In this document: in pieces, positions 1 to 7,069 of the stretch
How positions within the stretch are numbered: position 1 is the first letter of the stretch
How the letters are laid out: each line of letters begins with the position of its first letter
DNA from: an uncultured Lachnospiraceae bacterium
GTDB lineage: Bacteria; Bacillota; Clostridia; Lachnospirales; Lachnospiraceae
Assembly: GCA_910579325.1 (NCBI GenBank)
Contig: CAJTTU010000082.1
Span: 1 to 13,234 of the forward strand
Direction of reading: 5' to 3'
DNA length: 13,234 nucleotides
Position numbers and translations under genes: made by a program
The notes under the pieces: model-generated
Databases searched by the model: none
The model's input: the letters and a program-made list of their open reading frames with translations, nothing else
Told to the model about the DNA's origin: nothing

Positions 1-1
1 C

Positions 2-25
2 GACATTCTTTATATTGCGGCATAG
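2..25 (+). CDS. 3' end of an upstream gene, probably terminase large subunit
   Basis: Only the last seven codons and a TAG stop (DILYIAA, then stop) are visible in the frame starting at base 2; the gene is cut by the window edge. The stop overlaps the AGGAGGG ribosome binding site of the portal gene, as expected for an adjoining gene in the same operon. Gene order in siphophages places the terminase large subunit immediately before the portal, and the identity rests on that alone. The reading frame is also uncertain because another frame is open across the same bases. Confidence 0.35.
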   Translation, partial: DILYIAA

Positions 26-34
26 GAGGGGACC

Positions 35-1522
35 ATGGGAGCGATACAGACTTATTTAGAAAAAAGAAAATCTTTCGGCGTCACGGCCGATGATACGTAT
101 ACACATATCAGTGAATGGCTGGACTGGTACCGGGGTTCCGTTAAAACATTTCATGAGTATTGGATTTATGACGGCGTACAGAGTAAGAAGCAGGAACGGT
201 ATAAGTTGGGGATGGCAAAAAAGATCTGCGAGGACTGGGCAAACCTCCTGCTGAATGAAAAAGTGTCCATCAAAGCGGGCGGTTTCAATACGCGCCTTGA
301 GGAAATCCTGAAATTCAATAACTTCCGTGTCAGAGCTAACCAGCTGGTGGAGCTGGCGTTTGCCCTGGGTACCGGCGCGCTGGTGGAGTACGTGGACGCT
401 GATGAGAACATCCTGATCGACTATATCCGCGCCGATATGATCTACCCGTTAAGCTGGGACAATGGGGATATCACGGAGTGCGCTTTTGGTTCTGCGAAGG
501 TGGTAAATGAAAAAGAGTGCGTTTACTTGCAGATACACCGCCATGGCATCGCGGAGGACGGCGAGGATCCGAAGCTGTACTACATAGAGAATAAATATCT
601 TGACGCGGATACGGGAGACGAGGTTCCCCTTCCTGATGACATGGAGGAGCTGGTTCCCACTATGTACGACAGACCGCTGTTCCAGATCATAACGCCGAAT
701 GTCGTGAACAACCTGGATCTGGACAGTCCTATGGGGATTTCCGTGTTCGGGAACAGCATCGACCAGGTAAAGGGCAGTGATCTGGTATATGACAGTTACA
801 TGAATGAGTTTGTTCTCGGCCGCAAGAGGATTCTTGTGCCGATTGGAATGGCCAAAATGGAGATGCAGAAAGAGGGCGTGACGGCGCCCGTCTTTGACCC
901 GAATGATACGGTTTATTATGCGCTGCCCGATGACAGGAACAGTGATCTGAAGCTGACGGAAGTGGATATGAAGATTCGGGCCGCGGAGCACGAGCAGGGC
1001 CTGAATAAGACGCTGGATCTGATCTCCCTGAAATGCGGCATGGGCACCGGCCGGTATAAGTTTGAGAATGGGAGCGTTAAAACGGCCACTGAGGTGATCT
1101 CTGATAAGAGCGATCTGTATCAGAACCTGAAAAAGAATAAAATCCCTATCAATGCGGCACTTGTTGCGATGACAGAGGTGCTGTATTTCCTGGCCGGTAA
1201 TTCCGGCAGCATCACGGTCACGGTGGATATGGATGATTCTATCATTGAGGATACCAACACTACTATTGACCGGAATATTAAGCTTGTGGACGCTGGACTG
1301 CGGTCTAAGCTGACCGCTATTATGGAGATTAATAAATGTTCCGAGGAGGAGGCCCAAAAGGAGATGGAGCGGATCGCGGAGGATAGTCAGATCACCGGCG
1401 CCGCGGTTGACTGGACCGGCGGCGATTCCGTGGAGGATGAGGAAGAACCGGAAGACGAAGGGGCTGAAAAAGAGGATGAGGATAAAAAGGATGATGCCGG
1501 TAATAAACGGAGGGCGGGATGA
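35..1522 (+). CDS. Phage portal protein, SPP1 gp6-like
   Basis: This 495-residue protein should form the dodecameric ring at one capsid vertex, through which DNA is packaged and ejected and onto which the neck is built. Length is close to SPP1 gp6 (about 500 residues). I recognise family-like segments: an N-terminal region with a CEDWANLLLNEK stretch (residues about 65-76), and a core around residues 238-270 (FGNSIDQVKGSDLVYDSY, then RKRILVP). The C terminus, from about residue 465, is an acidic tail rich in Glu and Asp that ends in a short basic patch. The start is fixed by AGGAGGG four bases upstream of the ATG. The stop overlaps the next start as ATGA. It lies between the presumed terminase and the minor capsid gene, the standard position for a portal. 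Confidence 0.93.
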   Translation: MGAIQTYLEKRKSFGVTADDTYTHISEWLDWYRGSVKTFHEYWIYDGVQSKKQERYKLGMAKKICEDWANLLLNEKVSIKAGGFNTRLEEILKFNNFRVRANQLVELAFALGTGALVEYVDADENILIDYIRADMIYPLSWDNGDITECAFGSAKVVNEKECVYLQIHRHGIAEDGEDPKLYYIENKYLDADTGDEVPLPDDMEELVPTMYDRPLFQIITPNVVNNLDLDSPMGISVFGNSIDQVKGSDLVYDSYMNEFVLGRKRILVPIGMAKMEMQKEGVTAPVFDPNDTVYYALPDDRNSDLKLTEVDMKIRAAEHEQGLNKTLDLISLKCGMGTGRYKFENGSVKTATEVISDKSDLYQNLKKNKIPINAALVAMTEVLYFLAGNSGSITVTVDMDDSIIEDTNTTIDRNIKLVDAGLRSKLTAIMEINKCSEEEAQKEMERIAEDSQITGAAVDWTGGDSVEDEEEPEDEGAEKEDEDKKDDAGNKRRAG

Positions 1523-3096
1523 ATCAGCTGGAAAAACAGAGGGCGGCCGATTTCTCCGCTTCAGCTGTTCAGGAATTAGAGGATCGCTTGATGGCCAATA
1601 TCATCCGGCACTGTCAGGATTACGGGCAGCCCATAGCTACGGATGAATGGCTGATGAAAAAGCTTGCGGAGATCGGGAGGCTGAACAAAGAAAACATTGA
1701 GATTATCGCCAAAGCAACGGGGAACGCCCAGGCAGCCATGGAGCGTATGCTGAATGAAGTAGCCGAAAAGGCATTGGAGGAAGTAGAGCCCGCGATGCGG
1801 CAGGTGGCAAGGGAGGGCTTAGCGGGGAAGGCCGTGCCGGTAAAAAGAAGCCGGAACGTAGCGCAGGTGGTGGATGCCATGAGGAAGCAGGCGAAGGACA
1901 CATTGAACCTGTGCAACACCACGATGCTCTATAAAGCCCGGGATGTGTACAAGGCATTTGTGGCAGGCCTGGCGTCAGCGGCACAGGAGATTGCCAGAAA
2001 GCAGGATTTTGTTGATATCCTGAACAGGAATGCCATAGCTGCCCTGATCGGCGCAGAGTCCCGCCAGCAGGCACTGAGGAAATGTATAAAAGAGTTTGCG
2101 AAACGGGGCATCCCCGCTTTTGTAGACAGGCGCGGCAGGGAGTGGACACCTGAGGCGTATGTCAACATGGCCATGCGCTCCACGTCGAATACTATGGCAG
2201 CGGAAATTCAGATGGCCCGGGCGGATGATTACGGGATCAATCTGGTGCAGGTGGACAGCCATGCGGGCGCAAGGCCTAAGTGTGCAAGGGACCAGGGGAA
2301 AATATTTGACCGGTCTAACAAATCTGACCGGTACCCTCATTGGAATACGTCCAGCTATGGGCAGCCCGACGGGCTGTTAGGCATCAACTGCGGGCATCAC
2401 ATCTACCCGTATATTGAGGGGGTAAATATCCGGCGGTTCTTCCCTACGGAAGATTTGGAGGATAACGACAGGCTTTACCGGCAGACGCAAGTTCAACGGG
2501 CCATGGAGCGGGATGTCCGTAAGCAGAAAAGAGAGTGTATGCTGTATAACCAGATCGGTGATCCGGGCGGGTTTGAAGCGGCGGCCGTTAAGCTAAAGCA
2601 GAAGGAGGCGAAGCTGAAAACCTATGTGGATGGGAACGACCGACTGCATCGGAGACGCGACAGGGAACAGGTTGTCGGGTTTGACAGGAGTGTCAGCGCA
2701 AAGGCCGTGGCCGCGAACAGAGCATATACAAAGGCGCAGAATACTGATATAATACCTGTAAAAGATACGCTGATCGGGAAAAGCGTCGGGGCGAAAGTAA
2801 AGAATTATGATATTATTGATCCCGATACAGGCGGTATTTATCATTTCGCGGAAGGAACCAGGATTCAAAATTCGGAGGTTTTCGCCGGAAAAGGGACGCG
2901 GCATCCCCTGCATGAGGGCGTCCCGGAAGGACTGACGGAACAATATGGCGGTTCGCCGACGAAATGGCAGCATTGTAAAGGGCACGGTGTCATTGACTAT
3001 GACGGCGAGGAAAGGCCCGCGGAGGTGCATTGGTTTCAGGAGGAAACGGTGGGCAAAGTTAAATTCAAGGTGAAACGGTGGGAAGATGAAGGTTAA
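1519..3096 (+). CDS. Minor capsid protein (MuF/gp7-like) with C-terminal Ntox50-like toxin domain
   Basis: A 525-residue protein with two parts. Residues 1 to about 310 look like phage minor capsid protein 2 of the MuF/SPP1 gp7 superfamily: a long helical N-terminal region, then a conserved core with HAGARPKC (248-255), QGKIF (259-263) and a GINCGHHIYPY block (288-298). A charged helical linker follows (about 311-405). Residues about 410-525 resemble the polymorphic toxin type 50 (Ntox50) domain, with GTRIQNSEVFAGKGTRHPLH, GGSPTKWQHCKGHG, and AEVHW near the end; H485, H489, E502 and H504 are polar candidates for function. MuF proteins sit inside the capsid and may enter the cell with the DNA, so a fused toxin could be delivered at infection or act in competition between phages. 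Ntox50 is predicted, not shown, to be a nuclease. Translation is coupled to the portal by an ATGA overlap, with GGAGGGCGGG upstream. Confidence 0.9.
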   Translation: MNQLEKQRAADFSASAVQELEDRLMANIIRHCQDYGQPIATDEWLMKKLAEIGRLNKENIEIIAKATGNAQAAMERMLNEVAEKALEEVEPAMRQVAREGLAGKAVPVKRSRNVAQVVDAMRKQAKDTLNLCNTTMLYKARDVYKAFVAGLASAAQEIARKQDFVDILNRNAIAALIGAESRQQALRKCIKEFAKRGIPAFVDRRGREWTPEAYVNMAMRSTSNTMAAEIQMARADDYGINLVQVDSHAGARPKCARDQGKIFDRSNKSDRYPHWNTSSYGQPDGLLGINCGHHIYPYIEGVNIRRFFPTEDLEDNDRLYRQTQVQRAMERDVRKQKRECMLYNQIGDPGGFEAAAVKLKQKEAKLKTYVDGNDRLHRRRDREQVVGFDRSVSAKAVAANRAYTKAQNTDIIPVKDTLIGKSVGAKVKNYDIIDPDTGGIYHFAEGTRIQNSEVFAGKGTRHPLHEGVPEGLTEQYGGSPTKWQHCKGHGVIDYDGEERPAEVHWFQEETVGKVKFKVKRWEDEG

Positions 3097-3244
3097 ATGG
3101 AAAGGGAAAACGGAGTTTTTAGTACTTACGAAAGACAAGGTATATGATGTGCTGGCCGTTGAAAAAGGCTGGTACCGCGTGAGAGATGATTCAGGGGAGG
3201 ATTATTTGTATCCCCCTGACCAATTCGAAGTAGTTGAGAAATAA
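3086..3244 (+). CDS. Small SH3-like protein, candidate immunity or accessory partner of the toxin domain
   Basis: This 52-residue protein starts with MKVKWKGKTEFLVLTKDK and contains the pattern VYDVLAVEKGWYRVRDDSGE, then DYLYPPDQFEVVEK. The alternating hydrophobic pattern suggests a small all-beta, SH3-like fold, and similar short proteins (K-V-Y-D-V-L, W-Y-R, D-D-x-G-E, Y-P-x-x-x-F) are common in Firmicutes phages and mobile elements. It overlaps the toxin-bearing minor capsid gene by 11 bases in another frame, so its translation is probably coupled; its own ribosome site is weak (GGTGGGA). A hand count gives about 42% G+C, lower than the flanking genes. Position directly behind a toxin domain makes immunity plausible, but no residue proves it. 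It could also be an unrelated head accessory protein. Confidence 0.75.
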   Translation: MKVKWKGKTEFLVLTKDKVYDVLAVEKGWYRVRDDSGEDYLYPPDQFEVVEK

Positions 3245-3279
3245 CGCCGCTGGTTAAATAAAAAGACCGGCGGTGTTTT
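3245..3279 (+). terminator. Terminator-like hairpin after the minor capsid/small protein pair
   Basis: CGCCGCTGGT (3245-3254) pairs with ACCGGCGGTG (3266-3275) over ten base pairs, two of them G-T wobbles, around an 11-base A-rich loop, followed by TTTT. The T run is short and is followed by AATTTG, so it may be only partly efficient or act as an RNA processing or stability element. It separates the minor capsid/small-protein pair from the scaffold and major capsid genes. Confidence 0.6.
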
Positions 3280-3306
3280 AATTTGCCAAAAAACAGGAGG
3301 TAAACA

Positions 3307-3966
3307 ATGCTTAAATTCATGAACAACCGTTATGGACAGTCCCGCATCTTCATGGAGGCGGACAAAGGCGGCGGCTCCGGAGGCTCGTCTGGCAGCAATG
3401 ATGACAGTGGTGATGAATCCGGCAGCGACGACGATCCGGATGACAAAGCCGATGATGATGAAGGCGGTGACGATGATCCGGATGCGGATGAGAAAAAGTT
3501 TTCCCAGAAAGATGTGGACGCCGCCGTCAAAAAACAGCTGGAGAAAGAAAAACGGAAGTGGCAGAGGGAGCAAAAGAAAAAGGAATCTAAAAAGCCTGCC
3601 GGAAAAGACACTTCCGATGGCGGGGCAGGTGAAACGGATACGAATTCCGATGAGCTGAAAGCCGAAAGGGCAAAAACGAGCGGTCTGGAGATGAAACTTG
3701 CGTGTTTTGAGGCCGGCGTGGCGAAGGATTCCGTTAGCGACGTGGCGGCGCTGGCAAAGTCTTACATGGAGGCGGATGAGGACCTTGATCTGGAAGACGC
3801 CATTGAAAAAGTGGTGGAAAAATACCCGCAGTTTAAAGACGGCAGTGATGACGACGATGATGATTCCCAGGAAAAGAAAAAGGGCTGGGGGCAGCGGCAT
3901 GGAAAGCCTCCAAAGAAAGCTACAACCATGCAGGATGAAATCAGAGCCCGGATGTTCGGGAAATAA
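3307..3966 (+). CDS. Phage scaffolding protein, DUF4355-like
   Basis: A 219-residue, very hydrophilic protein in the scaffold position directly upstream of the major capsid gene. Scaffolds organise procapsid assembly around the portal and then leave or are cleaved. Residues 20-62 are a Gly/Ser then Asp-rich, strongly acidic stretch. Residues about 64-98 (FSQKDVDAAVKKQLEKEKRK and onward) are the coiled-coil-forming motif typical of DUF4355-type scaffolds. Residues 117-177 form a second helical region. A run of six Asp lies at 181-186, and the C terminus is basic, which in scaffolds often binds the capsid protein. AGGAGG six bases upstream supports the first ATG; Met5 and Met16 are alternatives. 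The family match is from pattern and position, as scaffold sequences diverge fast. Confidence 0.85.
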   Translation: MLKFMNNRYGQSRIFMEADKGGGSGGSSGSNDDSGDESGSDDDPDDKADDDEGGDDDPDADEKKFSQKDVDAAVKKQLEKEKRKWQREQKKKESKKPAGKDTSDGGAGETDTNSDELKAERAKTSGLEMKLACFEAGVAKDSVSDVAALAKSYMEADEDLDLEDAIEKVVEKYPQFKDGSDDDDDDSQEKKKGWGQRHGKPPKKATTMQDEIRARMFGK

Positions 3967-3983
3967 GAAAGGATGATGAGGAT

Positions 3984-5024
3984 ATGGCAGCATTTACGTT
4001 AACCGACGCGAAAAATTTATCCCAGGATAAGCTGACAAACTATGTGATCGATGAGTTCAGGAAGTCCCCTCTGCTGGATGCTATGGTGTTTGACGATACG
4101 GTGAAGCCCCAGGGCGGGCAGACCATGTCTTATGTGTATAACCGCGTGACGACCCTGCCTACGGCGGCAGGCCGTGAGCTGAATACGGAGTATACGCCCC
4201 AGGAGGCGAAAACCAGCCAGGTGACAGTGAACCTGAAGGTGTTCGGCGGCTCTTTCAGTATCGACCGGGTGATTGCGGCCCATGAGACCCAGGTACTCAA
4301 TCTGGTGCAGTTCCAGCTGGAACAGAAGTCTAAGGCGGTCAGGTCCCTGTTCGCCGACTGGTTTATTAACGGCGACAGTGCGGAAAACATGAAAGCGTTT
4401 GACGGCCTGGCTAAAGCGCTGAAGGGTTCCGACACGGAGATTACCTTGGAGGACAGCAGTCTTTTAGACTTATCTACCGCCGCGAGCCTGAAAGCGAACT
4501 GGCAGTCTTTCCTGTATGAGCTGCGCCAGGTGGAAAAGTTATTGGATGGTGAGCCTGGCGTGATCGGCGTGAACAGCGATTTATTTGCAGTGTTCCAGTC
4601 CGTGGCGGATCTGTCCACCCAGTTCCAGCAGACAAAGAGCGAGCTGGGTACCCAGATTGTCAAATACGGGAACGCTACTATTATGAATATGGGGGACAAG
4701 CCTGGGACTTCTAATCCGATCATCCCTACCGATGAAAAAACCGGCACTACGGACATGTACCTGTTCCGCATCGCTTTGGATGGCGTCCATGGCGTCACGC
4801 CGGAAAGGAATAAGGAGCCGAAGATTTATCTGCCTGACATGACCCGTCCAGGCGCCGTAAAGACCGGAGAGGTTGAGATGGTGGCCGCCATGGCGCTGAA
4901 AGCAACGAAGGCCGCCGCTGTGCTCCATGGGATCAAGGTGGTTCCCGGGGCTTCCACGACTCCTGCGGCGTCTCCATCCCGCGCTGTTTATTCAGCTTCT
5001 TTCGACGATATTCCGAGTAGATAA
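3984..5024 (+). CDS. Major capsid protein (HK97 fold)
   Basis: A 346-residue protein following the scaffold, as in most siphophages. The sequence has the character of an HK97-fold coat protein without a cleaved delta domain: an N-terminal helix (DKLTNYVIDEFRKSPLLDAM), an extended E-loop-like region rich in beta strands (about residues 45-100: TMSYVYNRVTTLPTAAGREL and onward), a helical P-domain (QFQLEQKSKAVRSLFADWF, about 110-128), and the A-domain with VIGVNSDLFAVFQSVADL. After KVVPG the last two dozen residues are rich in Ala, Ser, Thr and Pro and look like a flexible extension. Start is chosen by AGGATGATGAGG immediately upstream. It should be the most abundant protein of the virion. Confidence 0.92.
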   Translation: MAAFTLTDAKNLSQDKLTNYVIDEFRKSPLLDAMVFDDTVKPQGGQTMSYVYNRVTTLPTAAGRELNTEYTPQEAKTSQVTVNLKVFGGSFSIDRVIAAHETQVLNLVQFQLEQKSKAVRSLFADWFINGDSAENMKAFDGLAKALKGSDTEITLEDSSLLDLSTAASLKANWQSFLYELRQVEKLLDGEPGVIGVNSDLFAVFQSVADLSTQFQQTKSELGTQIVKYGNATIMNMGDKPGTSNPIIPTDEKTGTTDMYLFRIALDGVHGVTPERNKEPKIYLPDMTRPGAVKTGEVEMVAAMALKATKAAAVLHGIKVVPGASTTPAASPSRAVYSASFDDIPSR

Positions 5025-5043
5025 TGCAGTAAAAGAGGGTTAA

Positions 5044-5433
5044 ATGATGTATGTGACGTATGAGTATTACAATGATGTTTTCCATGGGGAGCTGGTAGAT
5101 GAGGCCGGCTTTCCCGGCCTTCTGGAACGGGCGTCTGAGATTGTGGAAGAGATGACCATGTACCGTCTTACGCCGGATACGTTTTTATATATGCCTGAAA
5201 GCGCTCAGGAACGCGTCAGGAAGGCCGTTTGTGCCCAGGTAGAGTATCTGGATGCCAATGGCGGGAGTGATGTGGATAACGGCGCAGATATGCAGAGCGC
5301 TACGCTTGGAAAGTTTTCTTATACGAAAGCATCAGGGACGAACGGAGGAGGCGGGCAGTCCGTCTGTTCTCCCCGTGCGCGCCGTATCCTGGCGCCTACA
5401 GGCTTTTTGTACCGGGGAGGTGGGTCGATATGA
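5044..5433 (+). CDS. Head-tail connector protein (SPP1 gp15 / HK97 gp6-like)
   Basis: A 129-residue protein, the first of the neck genes after the capsid gene. Connector proteins of this class form a ring under the portal. The N-terminal half is helical (EYYNDVFHG, then FPGLLERASEIVEEMTMYRL, then ESAQERVRKAVCAQVEYLDA), the arrangement of the gp6/gp15 four-helix fold. The second half is a Gly-rich loop with FSYTK and a SPRARRILAPTGFLYRGGG tail; S-P-x-A-x-x-x-L-x-x-T-G-L is common at the end of this family. Two adjacent ATG codons (5044 and 5047) can serve as start, with AGAGGG just upstream. The stop overlaps the next start as ATGA. Confidence 0.85.
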   Translation: MMYVTYEYYNDVFHGELVDEAGFPGLLERASEIVEEMTMYRLTPDTFLYMPESAQERVRKAVCAQVEYLDANGGSDVDNGADMQSATLGKFSYTKASGTNGGGGQSVCSPRARRILAPTGFLYRGGGSI

Positions 5434-5771
5434 GGCCGATACCTAAAAAACTTTTGATCCATACAGTGACACTGCATCGGAAAATATCGGCTGACAGGTG
5501 GGGGAAAACACAGTTGGATGAAGGGACAGTGCTGGCTCATGTCCGTATGGAGCCGTCAAGCAGGATCGTCCGTGATGTGAACGGGGCGGAGATACAGCTG
5601 GCGGCCATGTTGTTTTACGACTGTAAAAACAGCAGGCCGCAGGGTTTTGGATTCCATGAGGATGACATTGTCCTGTTCAATGGACAGAAGCATAAAGTTG
5701 TCTCGGTGGAGCCGCTTTACGATGAGAAGCTTCTTCATCATTATGAAATGGGGTTGGTGAAACATGCCTAA
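5430..5771 (+). CDS. Putative minor capsid protein, head-tail stopper type
   Basis: A 113-residue protein of the Minor_capsid_1 kind (PF10665), equivalent in position to the SPP1 gp16 stopper that closes the DNA channel below the connector. The N terminus (PIPKKLLIHTVTLHRKI, then DRWGKTQLDEGT) and the later FHEDDIVLFNGQKHKVVSVEPLYD segment are characteristic: a small beta-barrel with a long strand pair. The gene starts in an ATGA overlap with the connector and its end overlaps the next gene by eight bases, so the neck genes are likely translationally coupled. The ribosome site is GGGGAGGTGGG. Confidence 0.87.
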   Translation: MRPIPKKLLIHTVTLHRKISADRWGKTQLDEGTVLAHVRMEPSSRIVRDVNGAEIQLAAMLFYDCKNSRPQGFGFHEDDIVLFNGQKHKVVSVEPLYDEKLLHHYEMGLVKHA

Positions 5772-6171
5772 AATAAGCAGCCGGGTAACTTTTGACAAGA
5801 GGGCGGCCATGGCACAGATCAGGGCGGCCAGCAATCAGGCGCTTACCATAATGGGAGATCAGGCGCTTACGGATGCCACATGGCATGCACCCAGGGATCA
5901 AGGCCTTTTGCAGGACAGCGGCATAACGAACAGCGACTTTGCGGCACAGGATTTAAAATTCATCCTGCGATGGGACACACCTTATGCGCAGTACCTGTGG
6001 CATGGTAAGGTCATGCATGGGAATCCTACAAATCGCACCTATGGCCCTGAGAAAATATCTTTTACATCCGCTCTTGCCCGCGAGGAATGGGCAAAGTACG
6101 CGAAGGAGGTGTATGGGGAGGAATGGAAACAGGTTCTTCAGAACGCTCTGCGAATGGAGCTGAAAGACTGA
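5764..6171 (+). CDS. Minor capsid / tail-completion protein (gp10-like)
   Basis: A 135-residue protein of the Minor_capsid_2 kind (PF11114), related in position to HK97 gp10-type neck proteins. Visible features are an N-terminal helical segment (DKRAAMAQIRAASNQALTIM), the HAPRDQGLLQDSG motif (about residues 40-52) typical of gp10-like proteins, a beta hairpin with ILRWDTPYAQYLWHGKVMHG (the conserved Y-A-x-Y-x-x-x-G pattern), and a C-terminal helix EEWAKYAKEVYGEEWKQ. It starts eight bases inside the stopper gene. The exact structural role (neck ring or capsid-tail joining) is inferred from neighbours. Confidence 0.86.
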   Translation: MPKISSRVTFDKRAAMAQIRAASNQALTIMGDQALTDATWHAPRDQGLLQDSGITNSDFAAQDLKFILRWDTPYAQYLWHGKVMHGNPTNRTYGPEKISFTSALAREEWAKYAKEVYGEEWKQVLQNALRMELKD

Positions 6172-6179
6172 CCCCTTTA

Positions 6180-6557
6180 ATGGATTTCCTGAATCTGCTG
6201 GTGGATACGGCGGAAGAACGCTGTGATCTTGACAGCAAGATTTCATTGGAAGAGCTTTCGGCGGAAAACAGTCTATATGCGGAACTGGGCAGCGGTTTTA
6301 CTGAGACAGCTTATTATGGCAAAAGGACCGTGAAGACAATACCGGTTCTTTTTTTGTGCCGCAATGGGAAACAGGAGCGGTGCGTGTCTCAGCTGGAAAG
6401 CATCTGTAACTGCCTGCAGCGCATGGAAGCGTATCCCCAGTGTGAGACGGTCGCCTGGATGGATACCGTCATAGCGAAAGAACCGTCTAAGATTGGCAGG
6501 GATGAAGACGGGGTTTATCATTATTCCTGTATCCTGAACAACAAAATTTACTACTAA
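6180..6557 (+). CDS. Minor capsid / tail terminator-like protein
   Basis: The 125-residue product begins MDFLNLLVDTAEERCDLDSK and ends SCILNNKIYY. It fits the Minor_capsid_3 kind (PF12691) and holds the position of the tail terminator (SPP1 gp17-like), which caps the tail tube and joins it to the neck. The core includes ELGSGFTETAYYGKRTVKTI, a Cys-containing helix (CVSQLESICNCLQRMEAYPQ) and the near C-terminal IAKEPSKIGRDEDGVYHYSC. The start is uncertain. ATG at 6180 leaves an eight-base gap to the preceding gene but has only a weak GAAAG ribosome site. ATG at 6123 has the strong AAGGAGGT at 6103-6110, 12 bases upstream, but would overlap the preceding gene by 49 bases and add a hydrophilic 19-residue extension. 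I chose 6180 for family length. Confidence 0.8.
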   Translation: MDFLNLLVDTAEERCDLDSKISLEELSAENSLYAELGSGFTETAYYGKRTVKTIPVLFLCRNGKQERCVSQLESICNCLQRMEAYPQCETVAWMDTVIAKEPSKIGRDEDGVYHYSCILNNKIYY

Positions 6558-6570
6558 GGGAGGGTGAACG

Positions 6571-7047
6571 ATGCCTGAAGTATTACCGAAAAACCCAACT
6601 CCGCCCGAGATGAATTATGAGACGGAGACGTTTCTGAACATTAAGCCTGACGGTGATATTGCCGACTGGGCTTCCTTTGACGGATTTATGAAAAACATGA
6701 ACCAGTCTTTGGGTGAGCAGCTGTACCAGGCCGCCTATTATAAAGACGAGGGCTGGGGCAGTACCATTGTCACCGGCGGCCAGATGACCCTGACCGTGAC
6801 AGGCGACGTGATGCCGGGGGACGCGGCATGTGATTATTTGTTGTCGCCTGAGGTAATGTATAAATTCGGCGCGAACCGGTTCAGTCATTTAAAGCTGCAG
6901 AAAGGAAACAAATATGTGATCTGGCCTGTCACGCTGGCCAACATTACGCCTGCGTATGGGGATGGAAACGCGGTGAATGCGCTTACCGTTACCATACATG
7001 GCAATGGCAAGCCTACGCTCGGTGTAGTGGAAGCCGAAACTGAATAA
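6571..7047 (+). CDS. Major tail (tail tube) protein
   Basis: A 158-residue protein placed between the neck and the tail chaperones, where tail tube genes lie. It should polymerise in hexameric rings around the tape measure to make the tail lumen. The sequence is consistent with the tube fold: DWASFDGFMKNMNQSLGEQL (the N-terminal loop and helix), YYKDEGWGSTIVTGGQMTLT (beta strand pair), SPEVMYKFGANRFSHLKLQK, and a final strand NALTVTIHGNGKPTLG. AAGGGAGGG lies upstream of the ATG with good spacing. The gene is followed by a strong terminator hairpin. As in many phages the protein is abundant, so the downstream terminator may help keep its level above that of later tail genes. Confidence 0.86.
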   Translation: MPEVLPKNPTPPEMNYETETFLNIKPDGDIADWASFDGFMKNMNQSLGEQLYQAAYYKDEGWGSTIVTGGQMTLTVTGDVMPGDAACDYLLSPEVMYKFGANRFSHLKLQKGNKYVIWPVTLANITPAYGDGNAVNALTVTIHGNGKPTLGVVEAETE

Positions 7048-7069
7048 CGAAGTAACATGAAACAATTTT

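Noticed and set aside
449..1357. Long minus-strand open frame opposite the portal gene (302 codons)
   Set aside because: It is opposite a clear portal gene, its product has no family character (repeated His/Ile-rich shadow composition), and no ribosome site or operon context exists on that strand.
1407..1646. Plus-strand overlapping frame of 79 codons across the portal/minor capsid junction
   Set aside because: It is a shadow of the Glu/Asp-rich portal tail in another frame, is Arg/Lys-rich, and has no ribosome site of its own.
3245..3306. Possible promoter before the scaffold gene
   Set aside because: The AT-rich bases lack a convincing pair of -35 and -10 boxes at proper spacing; the run is explained by the hairpin loop and T run.
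3202..3993. Minus-strand open frame of 263 codons with hydrophobic stretches resembling membrane segments
   Set aside because: The Phe/Leu/Ile runs are the complement of the Asp/Lys/Glu-rich scaffold codons, so the membrane appearance is an artefact.
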